The notes under the pieces: model-generated
What the model was told of the DNA's origin: nothing
Seen by the model: the letters and a program-made list of their open reading frames with translations, nothing else
Database searches by the model: none
DNA from: Lojkania enalia
Lineage: Eukaryota > Ascomycota > Dothideomycetes > Pleosporales
DNA length: 64,000 nt
Assembly: GCA_010094045.1 (NCBI GenBank)
Contig: ML986690.1
Coordinates: 1 to 64,000, forward strand
Direction: 5' to 3'
Translations under genes and position numbers: made by a program
In this document: positions 33,742-44,949 of the stretch, piece by piece
How positions within the stretch are numbered: the first letter of the stretch is position 1
How the letters are laid out: every line of letters starts with the position of its first letter

Positions 33742-36513
33742 ATGCTGTTCGCTCGCTCCGTGGCCGTTTTGTGTGCCCTCGCTGCCAGTTCCCAATCTAA
33801 CCCATTCCATGTCCGCCGCATCGACCTTATTGGCAGTACGTTTTGCAATGCCTCGTGTTCGCCTGTGCTAACCGCGCCATGGCCAGCGCCGTACCGGAAC
33901 CTTACCTCTATATCGACTTCGTCATCCACTAGTGCTCTGGTAGCCGTTGCTAAATCCACTGCTACAGGTACGAGTATGAGTAGCAGCTCTCCTCCTCTGC
34001 CACGGACGACGTCGGCGTCGTCGGGACCACCGCCGTATCCCATCCAGCGTACCGGAACTGACTTCACCTCTGCCGATGACGGGGGAAGTTCAAAGCCGGC
34101 AGACCCGGGACCAATCGGCCTACCAAGCCTAGGCAAGAATCGTACGAACGGTACGAGCCCCTCATGTACAGTAAACATTCCTTCCGCAAGCATCGATTGG
34201 TGGTTCGCCGCAACCTACTCCCACCAACTCGGGAAATTTACCCAGTATCTGGGGAATTTGACCAAGGACTACATAACCCTGATCCCTAATACCGTGCCAT
34301 TTGACGCGTCTAGAGCCCTCGAGACCGAAGGTGCTTGGACTGAGACTACAACATACATTTCGGAATTCGACGAGACCTGGACTTATTTCGACACCTATGC
34401 GGTAAGGCCTTCGGCAGCAATCACATCAACGGTGACAAGAACAGCCGTGCTCCCGCTTCCTTCCGGGGACATCATACCCGCTGCCGACTTTCTTCTATAC
34501 GGCTACATTCCAGTCGAACCTGCAAGTCTCTCCATCACAGGTTCAGCCGGGGCTTTTTTTGTTGCTACCTCCACGACACCCGTGCTTTACTTCTCCGCAT
34601 ATGAGGTCGAGACGGCGGTCCCAGTCGCTGGATCCCATGGACGTGCTCAGAGCAGCACCACTACAGAAACAGTCAGTCTCACTATTCCGTATGCCTTCCC
34701 TTACTGGGTCAAGGGTATCGAGGACCATGCAATAGCATCAGGCTCGGTTCCAGAAGAGTTCCTCCAGCAGATTTCTCATTCATCATGCGGTCCTGGTACT
34801 GTCCAAGCTACTGTAACGGTGGTGTTCGTTGTAGATTTGTTCTACCAGAATTTTGTCAATGCCAACCCGTTCATTGTTCATATCGAGTCTTCGGCCCTTG
34901 GTTTTGAAGACCCAACGTCGAAAGAGCGGGATGTACAAGTTGAACAAACCGGCAGGCCTACGGAGGAGCCTATAACAATGCGGCCCATTAGCCGCTCGTC
35001 CAGCAATAAGAGTGATAAGGCTTCGGAAGGGATTAAAACAACCACTAGAGTGATACCTACTCCATCCTCTTCTGAAAATGGTGACAACAACGCCCAAGGC
35101 AGCCAAGGTCAAGGACCGGATGCACCAGAACCCACGACGAAGAAGATTGGCACTATTGAGAACCAGCCGGTGGTGATTGGTCCTTCCTCAATTGTCTACG
35201 TCGGGCCGCACACTTTGAACCCCGGAGGACCTGCGATAACAGTGGGAGGCGTCCCTGTATCCCTTGCCCCATCCGCAACGGTCATTGTTGTAGGAGGTAT
35301 TACATCCGCCTTGCCAAATATATTTGTCCCTAGTGCCAATCCTCGTCTGCCCCCGATCTTGACTATTGGGCCTTCCACGCTCACAGCAAATGCCGCGACG
35401 CAGTTCTTTATCGGCCCAGGGCAGACGCTTACTCCTGGAGGTACCGCCACGGTTGGTGGCACTGTTGTTACCCTCGATTCTTTGGCATCTTTCATTGTCA
35501 TTGGTGGCTCAACGCAGGCTCTTCCTACAGCTGTGCCAGCTGTCAAAGCACCACCGGAGATCGTTGTAGGAGAATCGACGTTCATAGCAATCCCAGGATC
35601 TACATTCGTGATCGGAGAACAGACTCTAGCGCCCGGACAAGTGATAACCGTGGATGGCACTGCCATATCACTCGGGTCTTCCGCGTCCTTTGTAGTTGTG
35701 GGAAAATCAACCCAGTTCTTCCCCACCGCTAGGACCGCAACGCCCGAAATAACTGTTGCAGGCTCAACATTCAGGGCAAATCCCGGGTCGTCCTTTGTTA
35801 TCGACGGTCAGACTCTTACACCCGGCCAAGAAATCACTATTGATGGCACAACCATCTCGCTGGGACCATTGGCATCTTTCGTTGTCATAAATGGCGCGAC
35901 GTCAACACTCGCAAACCCTGCTGCTTCAATCACTGCCCCTCCGCTGACCATTGGAAATGGCGTTTTCACGGCTCTCCCCGGTTCCGGGACAACATATAGA
36001 ATTGGCGGCTTTTTGCTTACACCGGGTGGTGCCATCACCGTTGCTGACAGCACTATATCGCTCGCCCCCGGTGCCACTGCCCTAATAATCAATGGGAAGA
36101 CTACTACTCTGCTCCCCGGGCTAGCAGTGCCAAGCACAAATCCGCCGGAGCTTACAATTGGATCAGAGACATACATAGCGCAGGGCGGGACCACGTTCAT
36201 CATCAGTGGACAAACTTTGACGCCAGGCGGCACGATCACAATCGATGACACGACTATCAGTCTTGCACCCGGGGCAACGCAACTCGTATTTGGAAGCTCG
36301 GGGCGCAGTACAACGACGATGCTGTTCCCCGCCACTAGAACTGAGGATCTATCCGTCACTAAGACGGACGAACCGAGCGCTGGAGCCACTGGCACGCCGA
36401 GCGGCGCCGCAGCAACTAGTCCGCAGGGTGCTGGCTACAGTATTAAGCCCTCGGGACTTAAGAGCTGGGTCCTCTCTGTAATGATAGCAATTTTGGGAAT
36501 GCTGCTTGTATAA
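33742..36513 (+). CDS. GPI-anchored cell-wall repeat protein
   Basis: ATG 33742. The N-terminal signal peptide is LFARSVAVLCALAASSQS. The C-terminus has a Ser/Thr/Pro/Ala-rich region, a short hydrophilic spacer and a terminal hydrophobic stretch (WVLSVMIAILGMLLV), a typical GPI signal. A unique region (about 130-410) holds aromatic segments and N-glycosylation sites. Six units of about 60 residues follow (about 35155-36330), each with I-G/V-G-x-S-T-F, a G-Q-T-L-T-P-G segment, T-I-S-L-x-P-x-A and V-V-x-G-x-S-T. The frame is open over 924 codons, but 33836-33886 looks like a real intron: GTACGT, TGCTAAC, GGCCAG, 51 bp, a multiple of three without stops. With it spliced the protein has 906 residues, without it 923. 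Role: probably structural or adhesive at the wall; the repeat family recurs in Pezizomycotina. Confidence 0.85.
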   Translation: MLFARSVAVLCALAASSQSNPFHVRRIDLIGSTFCNASCSPVLTAPWPAPYRNLTSISTSSSTSALVAVAKSTATGTSMSSSSPPLPRTTSASSGPPPYPIQRTGTDFTSADDGGSSKPADPGPIGLPSLGKNRTNGTSPSCTVNIPSASIDWWFAATYSHQLGKFTQYLGNLTKDYITLIPNTVPFDASRALETEGAWTETTTYISEFDETWTYFDTYAVRPSAAITSTVTRTAVLPLPSGDIIPAADFLLYGYIPVEPASLSITGSAGAFFVATSTTPVLYFSAYEVETAVPVAGSHGRAQSSTTTETVSLTIPYAFPYWVKGIEDHAIASGSVPEEFLQQISHSSCGPGTVQATVTVVFVVDLFYQNFVNANPFIVHIESSALGFEDPTSKERDVQVEQTGRPTEEPITMRPISRSSSNKSDKASEGIKTTTRVIPTPSSSENGDNNAQGSQGQGPDAPEPTTKKIGTIENQPVVIGPSSIVYVGPHTLNPGGPAITVGGVPVSLAPSATVIVVGGITSALPNIFVPSANPRLPPILTIGPSTLTANAATQFFIGPGQTLTPGGTATVGGTVVTLDSLASFIVIGGSTQALPTAVPAVKAPPEIVVGESTFIAIPGSTFVIGEQTLAPGQVITVDGTAISLGSSASFVVVGKSTQFFPTARTATPEITVAGSTFRANPGSSFVIDGQTLTPGQEITIDGTTISLGPLASFVVINGATSTLANPAASITAPPLTIGNGVFTALPGSGTTYRIGGFLLTPGGAITVADSTISLAPGATALIINGKTTTLLPGLAVPSTNPPELTIGSETYIAQGGTTFIISGQTLTPGGTITIDDTTISLAPGATQLVFGSSGRSTTTMLFPATRTEDLSVTKTDEPSAGATGTPSGAAATSPQGAGYSIKPSGLKSWVLSVMIAILGMLLV
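35155..36330 (+). repeat. Six diverged coding repeats of about 180 nt
   Basis: Six units inside the GPI protein with a shared core G-Q-T-L-T-P-G-x-x-I-T-x-x-x-T-x-I-S-L. Middle units are more alike than the first, and the fifth has a small insertion, suggesting older duplication rather than recent copying. Confidence 0.8.
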
Positions 36514-37208
36514 ACAGCAATCATAAGTCGCTGGGGATTTTACCGCTCTTACAGCTTGATAGGATCCAGCGCGCGAACATAAACTTTTGTAACAGCCTTA
36601 GTACTAGGGTTGGAATCTTAGTACTAGGATGGGAATTGGATCGGAATGTTTTATGAACCTTATGATAGATTAATGACTGGGATCTAGCTTTGTCTGGCAT
36701 GACGAGAACCAGGCCGGAAAAAAGGATCCAGGATTTTAAGAGCACGTCTGTTAAAGACTTGAATACACGGGATGCTCGCTTTTTTCTAAATATTTTTTTT
36801 TTCCAAGGATTTCCGGGTCTGGGGTTAATGGTAATGTAATAATAGCGATGGAGAGAAATATCTGGTCGGATTCTTTTTTTTTCCCCTTTTTTTTAATTTT
36901 TTTTTTTTTTCCTCTTTTTTTTCTCTCCTGTGGCGTTGAAATGGATGGGAGGGATATTTGCTCGGCGTCCGCTGGCTTTTGGCTGAATGCGTGCGAGTTC
37001 CTAAGAATATATACATGGGAATTGCAATGTAGGGGAGTTTGTAGATATGCGACGATATGATACCATAGCAATACAATTAGCAAAACTTGAAGAAATTGAA
37101 TCTCTTAGAAGTGATAGGCTGGTTTTCCAAATGGTTTGGGATGAATTTATAGGAATGGAGGCTTTTCGGGAAAGTTTGTTGTTTGATGGATGTTTTTTTT
37201 TTTTTTTT
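36514..37208. other. AT- and T-rich intergenic sequence running into the gap
   Basis: Includes long pyrimidine runs at 36870-36925. A plus-strand frame from ATG 37047 gives about 50 residues (RRYDTIAIQLAKLEEIESLR) before entering the N gap; it could be the start of a small gene but cannot be judged. Confidence 0.4.
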
Positions 37209-37818
37209 NNNNNNNNNNNNNNNNNNNNNNNNNNNNNNNNNNNNNNNNNNNNNNNNNNNNNNNNNNNNNNNNNNNNNNNNNNNNNNNNNNNNNNNNNNNN
37301 NNNNNNNNNNNNNNNNNNNNNNNNNNNNNNNNNNNNNNNNNNNNNNNNNNNNNNNNNNNNNNNNNNNNNNNNNNNNNNNNNNNNNNNNNNNNNNNNNNNN
37401 NNNNNNNNNNNNNNNNNNNNNNNNNNNNNNNNNNNNNNNNNNNNNNNNNNNNNNNNNNNNNNNNNNNNNNNNNNNNNNNNNNNNNNNNNNNNNNNNNNNN
37501 NNNNNNNNNNNNNNNNNNNNNNNNNNNNNNNNNNNNNNNNNNNNNNNNNNNNNNNNNNNNNNNNNNNNNNNNNNNNNNNNNNNNNNNNNNNNNNNNNNNN
37601 NNNNNNNNNNNNNNNNNNNNNNNNNNNNNNNNNNNNNNNNNNNNNNNNNNNNNNNNNNNNNNNNNNNNNNNNNNNNNNNNNNNNNNNNNNNNNNNNNNNN
37701 NNNNNNNNNNNNNNNNNNNNNNNNNNNNNNNNNNNNNNNNNNNNNNNNNNNNNNNNNNNNNNNNNNNNNNNNNNNNNNNNNNNNNNNNNNNNNNNNNNNN
37801 NNNNNNNNNNNNNNNNNN
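37209..37818. other. Assembly gap (610 N)
   Basis: A run of N bounded by 16 T on the left (37193-37208) and nine G on the right (37819-37827). Homopolymers at both edges suggest the read or polymerase failed here. Confidence 0.98.
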
Positions 37819-37827
37819 GGGGGGGGG

Positions 37828-38644
37828 TTGGTATTGGGTTAGACGCAAATGATATAGCATTATTTAGTAGACTGTATACTTATCATTTGACTCGGATAGG
37901 TCTGAGTGGTACTGTAGAAATTACACATGTGCGTAGCCCTAGGAAAACATGTCCTAGGCTACGAAGACCGCATTCTTGCCAGCCACCAACTGTTCTCTAG
38001 CCAACAAATTCCTTCTTCTTGTCTATGTGACTGCTTGTCGAGCACCATTTGAGATATTCACGGGTCAGATAAATAATAATAAGTACACCAATAACACTCT
38101 CCCCCCAACCCCCACCACGCGGCGCTTCAACACGTTCATATCCGCATTTCTTTTGGTCCATATATATTCCTTGTCCTCTACAAAACTCATCTATCCCATC
38201 GCAAAACTAAACCTAGATCTAAAAATGAAAGTGGCCCCAAGAGCGCGCGCCTCAGCCGTAAAACCGCCGCCCGATGCCCGCAAGCCACAATTCTCGCGCG
38301 GAAGGGCAATAGCACGCACATGCCATTCCCTCGCCTATTTCTACTCGTCAATAGGGAAGACAGCCTTGCCGGCTTGTGGCGCGAGGCCGTGCAAAAAGAA
38401 CTGAGGCTGTTGGTGCAGGGCGGATGGAGGATGAGTACCGGGGCGTCGTGAGGCTATCCCCAAGCGGTCAAGATGTTAAATATATATATCATTAAACGCT
38501 CAACTCTACATCTATTCTATTTTTTTTATTTATTCTACTCAGCTCTATTCGCGTAGTTCTCTAATATCCCATCTTGACAGGCTCACTGTATACAGACGCA
38601 TCTATCTATCGAGCCGTTGCGTTAAGCCGATACGTTCGGACACT
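37828..38644. other. Intergenic stretch with a hairpin
   Basis: No supported gene. ATG 38225 opens a 59-codon Arg/Ala/Pro-rich frame (MKVAPRARASAVKPPPDA) of unknown value. A bulged inverted repeat lies at 37932-37963. The end is the probable leader of the membrane-protein gene. Confidence 0.45.
37932..37963. repeat. Inverted repeat with one-base bulge
   Basis: CGTAGCCCTAGGA (37932-37944) pairs with TCCTAGGCTACG (37952-37963) except for one extra C. The spacer is seven bases. Confidence 0.55.
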
Positions 38645-39455
38645 ATGATCCCTAGACCCATGTTCATATTCTTTTTCTACGCAACGACGTTCCTACTCTT
38701 CCTTGTCTCGCTGGTCGTCGTGCTGCTAGCACTCCTCGTCACGCTCACACTGTCGTCGAAACTCCCCGGCGAAACAGCGCTTTGGGTCCCGGGGCCGGGG
38801 TGCGGTTCAAGTTGTGTGGTGACGGACGAGGAATGTGACTTGCTTCCTTCATGCTACATCACTGTATCCGTGCGCACAATCTCCGGGCCGACAGGGGTGA
38901 TGATAGTGATGGGTGTGTTGGGAGTTCTGGGGAGCGTGTGTATTGGGGTGATGTTTTGGTCAGCTGGGAGATGTGAAGGGAGTTCTGATCAGGTGGGTAA
39001 CTTCCCCTTCCCCCCATTTTCCCTAAATACAGAATAAGACAGAATCTAACAGCGATCGGACACAGACGTATAAACTTGTGAACGTACGTTTTTTACCAGT
39101 GGCATTTCTTACGATCCTCGCCCTTGCTTCCCTCCTCTACACCACAATTTCCGAATCCAAGCAACCCTCCTTCAACCTCTCATCCCACCGCAGCCGCGAT
39201 TCTCCATTCAACGGCCCTTTCACCCGCGAGCGCTGGGTCTGCGGTCTGCGATCCATCTCGGAGGTGGAGGAAGGAAGTGGTGGGGTAGGAGTGGGACTGG
39301 AGTGGACGGAACCTGCGTGTTTGATGGCCAGGACAGCGCGGTGGGGGGTTGCGGGATTATTTATATGTTTGGTGGTACTGGGCGGGTTTAGTATTCTGCG
39401 GTGGAAGAGGCCGGGGGTGAGAGACCGGGGGAAGGGTGTAGTTGTTGTTGCGTAA
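38645..39455 (+). CDS. Four-helix membrane protein of unknown function (245 aa)
   Basis: Exons 38645-38992 and 39066-39455; the 73-bp intron has GTGGGT, a CTAAC branch and ACACAG, phase 0. Helices: residues about 7-38 (IFFFYATTFLLFLVSLVVVL and on), about 84-105 (VMIVMGVLGVLGSVCIGVMF), about 125-143 (LPVAFLTILALASLLYTTI) and about 208-228 (GLFICLVVLGGFSILRW). The first extramembrane loop carries four cysteines (G-C-G-S-S-C, E-E-C, P-S-C-Y) and the second two, a tetraspan-like layout, but the tetraspanin C-C-G motif is absent. No family is recognised. The tail after the fourth helix is short and basic. The hydrophobic pattern continuing over the splice junction supports the model. Confidence 0.7.
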
Positions 39456-40303
39456 GGGATGAGTGAGATAATATATAATATATATATTTTTTTCGCAGTC
39501 TGATATGCTTATAATTGTTTTGACGTGAGGAATTGGGGTTATGAGATGTGAGACGCTTAGGAGGAGGGTTAAGTCTGTTGGTTGAAGGAATGGGTTTGGG
39601 GGTCTTAGTTGATTTGTGGGTGTAATATCCATCCGACACACTCCTTCCAAACCCCCCAAAGCCGTACAATCATTCAAAATCCTTCATATCCGCAAACCTA
39701 TCCCACATCCTCTTCATTAATCCATCCACATCCACCGGAAACTAATATAATCTAATCTAGACCATAAATCTGTCCCCATAACATAATATCGACACCCCGA
39801 TCCCTTACAATCCGTGCGATGCCCCCCCCCCTCCTAAAAAAAAAAAAAAAATGTTAACCTAGAAATAACGACAGTCCTAGATTGTGGTAGCGATTATAGT
39901 ATTCCATCCATCGCTACCACAATCCTCCTACAACACATCCAGAGCACCCTGTCCGGAATTCAATACATCCAAAAAATTTCCCGAAACATGTTGTAGTACT
40001 CGTTATTAAAACTATCCTACATACTACGCAAAAGTATGGATATCATCATCAGAACCAAAAATAAAAAATTATCACAGCCTCTCACACTTCCACCACACAT
40101 TACCTCTTAACTTTTCATAATCTTGGTACAAGACATTGCATCCAATCCAGTCCAAAAACAACGGGAATACTTGGCCAGATCCCAATGGTATCAAACTCCA
40201 TTACACCCCTCCACCACGAATTAGCTTTCCGCCCGCATAGACGACGCGTTCCCCTTCGAACTGCACATCTAAATCTAACATTCCCTGAGAAAACCGATCA
40301 CGA
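39456..40303. other. AT-rich intergenic with a long-stem inverted repeat
   Basis: No gene is supported between the convergent membrane-protein and channel genes. A C run then A run sits at 39821-39851. A perfect 14-bp inverted repeat is at 39880-39924, and an 8-bp pair lies at 39928-39935/39989-39996. Confidence 0.5.
39880..39924. repeat. Perfect 14-bp inverted repeat between convergent genes
   Basis: GATTGTGGTAGCGA (39880-39893) is exactly complementary to TCGCTACCACAATC (39911-39924) across a 17-nt spacer. Transcribed on either strand it would fold into a strong hairpin. It could be a 3'-end element, a small-RNA hairpin, or the remnant of a small transposon; nothing distinguishes these. 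Confidence 0.75.
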
Positions 40304-43300
40304 TCAATAGATGATGCGATCTTCCCAAATAGGTGCTTCCCTCGCAAGACCTTCATCCTGACCTTTCCAAACAACCTTATTCTTTTCATCAAAGTAAGTT
40401 TGCTCATCCGTAATAGTGAGGCCAGGCACGGCTTTCGATGTATTCCGGATCTCGCGCTCTGAGATGCCCATCTCATCCTTCACGATCCAGACTACTGGTG
40501 TCTGAGATGTGACAGCAGGGTTGAAGAATGCGCGCTTAGCGATCTCGACTGGGAGCGGCTCCTGCGGTTGGTGGTAGAAAGTTGCGAGCGAAGAAGAGAG
40601 GTTAGGAACCGAGTTCTTTTCGGGGTTGATGAATCGTTGGATGAAACCTGGGATGCGGGTCGGCTTCGGAGCAGTGACGGGGCTCGAGCCGTTTGTTGTC
40701 TGGCCAGATTTCTCCACGGGCATCCCGGCGCCGTCTACTTCCCCACCCTCGACATTCCGATGAGGTGTTGGAACGGGATCCGAGTACGCGATGCGCGCTT
40801 CGTGGGTTTTGAGCGCTTTGCGAAGCACGAGTTGGAACAGGACCGTGGTACCTAGCAAAACACATTCGACAACGAGCGGACCAATGGCAGCACGGCTTTC
40901 GCCAACGGCGATGGCGAAGAGGCCGATGAGACAGAGCTCAGAAAAGTAGACACCTGTAATGAGCTGTTGGAGAGCACGCTGATAGGCAGCTCCCTTTGTG
41001 TCGATGGTAGTTTCATAAGTATAAAGGAAATTGTAGCGGAACCCAAGGTAAATAAGGGTAAGTCCAATCGTGCTGAAGCCTAGGACTAGCGGTGCGATGC
41101 ATGAATAAGAGAGTGCGATTACACCTAAGTTGACCCATTTAGGGAGCTCAGAGCCCCACATGGGCGCGGAGAGACTGACCAGCTTCTGGAAGGCTTTTCG
41201 AGGGGTCTTGTTGGGAAGGATGCGGCCCAAGAGTACTACCGTAACGAAGCCTCCAATGTTGAGAAGCGTGCTAGCGAATGCTGACAGACCAAAAAGAATG
41301 AAGTAGTTAATATAGAAATTGGACGCCTTTGGTAAGTTCCTCGAAAGGAGTTCCACGGCTGATCCAGGGTCCGAGATTACGTCATCGACTACAGAGGTCG
41401 CTGCGGATGAGAAAGTAGTAATGAGGAAGGCCTGAATTACCTGGAATGCAAAATACCAGGATTGAGTCTGGAGTTCGACTTGCGATAGCGTCACCCAGCC
41501 AGAAAGTTTGGCAAGTACTTGAAATTGTTAGAATAAGAACGGAGGAAATGTTTGTAGGTGCTTACGTCGGAAAACGATGGGAACCAAAGCCATGAGGACA
41601 GCAAGCATTATGACGGGAAGAAGACCGGTCACCACACCAAGTATTACGTCTGGAATGTCAAGGATCCAGCCAAGCCACGAAAATCGCCTTGCCAAATAGT
41701 TGACATTTGAGACCAGACCAACGAAGGCAACTGCAGGTTGTGAGAAGGATGAATTGCGGGATATAGGCTGATACATACCAGGAACAGCCCAGAAGATTAT
41801 AATAACTGTGATGAACGAAGTAGCGGCCAACCAACGGAGCCAATGTTCCGCAACGCCAATCCTAAGGTTATTCCAGATGACTTCCTGAGGGGTAACACCG
41901 AGTTGACGAGCCCTCATTTTCGACTTAAGCATTGTTTTCTTGTTCTGCATCATTTGCCAAGCATCCTGTGCCGACTTCTGGGTATCGAATTCAAGAAATA
42001 CAGCCCCGACAAGATCGCCCTGGCCATTCCAATGCTTATCCTGCTCTTGCTGGATCTTGGGCAAAATTTCAGCAAGATGCTGTCTTCCGTACTCGATGGT
42101 GTCGACTTTCTTGCCAATGAGAAACTTAAGCCTATGAGTCGGGCGGTCCTTAGGGTTTAACCATTTCGATCCGTCCTCGGTCTCCTCTCCTTGGTAAGCC
42201 TTCTTGCCCTTCGCAGCCTTTAAACGATTCGCGTTGGCGTCGCGTGATAACTGGACTTCGGCGGCTTCCAACTTCAACGCTGTATCATCCCGGTCGTCAA
42301 TAAGATCTTGAAGATCCTTGCAGTTGGAGACAACCCATGCATGTACTACTCCAGGGAACATTTCAAAGAGTGCCGTCTGGGTCAGCTCCTTGGGCACGCT
42401 GGTGAACAAGATAGTCCTAGAGGAAAGGCGGCTGGCGCCCCATTGAGAGCGGCGGTAAGCCTGACGAATGTTGACAGTGAAGAATGACTCTCTAGCAATG
42501 AGAATCATAACCATTCCTGCTCCATATTAGCGATATTGGGCTGACATGTCATATAACATGTGCTGTGCGAGGTACATGAATCTGAACGCACTTTCCCGTC
42601 TCCGAGAAGAGCAGACGGGGCCAAAGCGCAATTGAATGTTCGTCTCTCGTTGCCGAGATGAACGGTTACGTACCTAGAAAGGCCCAGGACACAAATGCGT
42701 GAGCATAGTATCGATTAACGTCTTCGACATTGGATATTGACAGCATATCTAGCTGCTCGTTTCCGCGGCCACCCTGTCCTTCGGTCAGACTGGTCGAATT
42801 GCAAGTGTGACAAGAATCCTACCGTGATGTTGACAGGAAACAAGACGGGCCAAGTGATGAGGCAGCCCAGGAAGCTAATGATGACGATCACTTTGAAATA
42901 CCTGACGAACAGATAGCCGTCAATGGACGAGTGGTCGAGGATATAACGGTCGTCAATGTGGCGGAAGTCGGAGACCCAGCCGAAGAAGCTATCACTGGGC
43001 GGGGGAGTCTTTCGTCTACAATATGCTCAGCACATGCCCACGAGCCAGTGGGGGCAGAGAATGGCGTACTGGTCGCCCAAGCTGTCAATGTAGGTTCTAG
43101 GGGCATAGAGCCTTCGAAACTTGCGGCGAAATATGAAGAAGAGGGTGACAAATGCGAGGGCGATGAGAAGATTGGGCACAAGGGTCGACACGAGACCCGA
43201 AGCCGAGTTTGAGCGTTCTTCATCTCTGGCGCTGCCAGGCTCGCCTTCTTGCTGGGATCGCTGTCAGTTAGCGAGCACGTAAAGCAATCAGGAGCGCAGT

Positions 43301-43345
43301 CCAGATTTGTTTACTCACTCTAGCGAAGAGGTGTGCAAGGGCCAT
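40304..43345 (-). CDS. Csc1/OSCA-type osmosensitive cation channel (DUF221/RSN1), 875 aa
   Basis: Exons 43319-43345, 43070-43260, 42823-43015, 42674-42773, 41779-42516, 41566-41730 and 40304-41517; 876 codons in frame. The family (OSCA/TMEM63, yeast Csc1) forms hyperosmolality- or stretch-gated cation channels in the plasma membrane. Order seen: a first helix (LVPNLLIALAFVTLFFIFRRKF), R-L-Y-A-P-R-T-Y, G-W-V-S-D-F, two further helices, the cytosolic PHM7 domain (S-R-T-I-L-F-T-S-V-P to about residue 400), then the DUF221 channel helices (LLPVIMLAVLMALVPIVF) and a Pro-rich cytosolic tail. The 48-bp segment 41731-41778 (GTATGT to CTGCAG) is an intron, although it keeps the frame open: removing it restores the family run A-V-P-V-A-F-V-G. 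The last intron ends in AAG. Length is usual for fungal members. Confidence 0.93.
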
Positions 43346-44949
43346 AACGGGCAATGGCAGTGAGGTGGGGGAGAGCAGTGGAAGCGTGGAAGAGAGCTCT
43401 TGACGCGCCGGGCGGCCAGCGGTGGACACGAGCAGTTATGTAGATAAACTTGATCGGCGGTCCCCTAAACGCCCCACGTCATAGCCAACTCTGAGCTGCG
43501 AGCCCGAACCGGCTAGGCGGTTGCGGGAATCTGGCTAGCATGCCCAGCCACACCTGGCAGTGGCTGCACTAGAAGCGATTCGGCGCCTCCCATTGGCTGC
43601 CGTGCCCGCGCTCCTGTCACAAGCACGTCTGGGCCTTCGAAGAACGCTCCACGCGGCCCAGCCTCAACGTATCACGCATCTGCAATGCGTAGGGAGCATC
43701 GCTGCTGAAATGTCGGGCCCGCCGTGCAATCGTCGTGTTGGCGAGAGAGTGGTGGTGTGAAACCCAAGTTGTGATGAGAGGATGCTGGCCGCTTGCATGT
43801 GCCTGCCATGGCGTAATCCCTGCAACACCAGCTCAGATGTGATGTCGTTGTCACTGATTCGTGCTCTCAGGGGAGCTCTGGCGAGCACATCCTGGCGCCC
43901 ATCATCATCCTGGCCCTTGTTCCCTCGGAGCGGATCCCGATCTGTACTCCCTATGCGCTCCCCGGAAACAGTTGTGCTGATCTCGCCCCCAAGCCCGTCT
44001 TTAATGGGTACATTACGTCGGAGTCAGTACAGTTGGTTTAGTATCTTGACGCCTTGCCGTGCCGCTCCCCGTCTTGACTCCGCACTCCCTTGGAGCGAAC
44101 AATTGTTGACGACGTCGGTGTCGTGAACTACCGCGCAAGTATCTCGGCTGTTGCCAGGTCCTGATTGGTGCGACGCAAAAACCAAGTATGAGGCTCGCAC
44201 AAGACTCCGCCTTGGGTCACCAAGCAAGGAGCAATTTTATCTGTACTACGATTTCAATTGACGTCGTTCGCTAGCTAATAGTTGTATCAACAGCCGCCTA
44301 GCCCCATGATCGCAGGTGAGGGCGTGAATGTATGCGATGCTTTCAGGGTCGCCACCCAAAGAAGTAATTTTCGGCTAGCGTGAAGTTTCAGCTGTCTACT
44401 CTCGCTTCGAGATGCAAAGCCGTGTTGTCGGACGTCTAGATTTGGCCCTGGACAACCTGTGCTAGCAGATACAAACAGCACAGCCGCAGTGCAAACGCAC
44501 CACCATCCATCGTGAGGCGTTTTTAGCAGTGGCATCCGAGCGCCTAGTCATGCCTCAATAATAATTTCTCTCTTTCGTGCAAATATGCCACCCCGAGGAA
44601 TTGACACTTTGCCATTTTCATATCCCTGCTTACCCTACTCCGCAGAACTCCAAGGGCTTCTATTAACCAGGTATCGCCTGCTTTATCCCATCTCACTTGA
44701 ATCTCGATATCTCATCACCCATCTACCCGATTCGTCCCATCCCTGAGTCAAGCACTTGTGAATGATGGGTCCATTAGTGTAAACTCGCTTGATCCAACTT
44801 CGCTCTATTCGCGTACTGCTCCAGTTCCCGCATCGGCAGCAAACAAGCCCCTAGACACACATCTATACCAACAAATCTCTCGAACATCGGACATTCATTC
44901 AATCATCCATTCCTCGCTAGCCCTTTATTCCACTCTTCCTGAACTACCT
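43346..44949. other. Intergenic, no gene supported
   Basis: Upstream of the channel gene. Several short frames on both strands overlap and lack domains. The region 44540-44950 is AT-richer and flanks the stop of the RNase III-like gene. No RNA gene recognised. Confidence 0.5.

Noticed and set aside
33294..34193. 299-codon minus-strand frame
   Set aside because: It runs antisense over the start of the well-supported GPI protein and has no recognisable motif.
37047..38000. Long frames across the N gap
   Set aside because: Unknown bases cannot be translated; only about 50 residues before the gap are real sequence.
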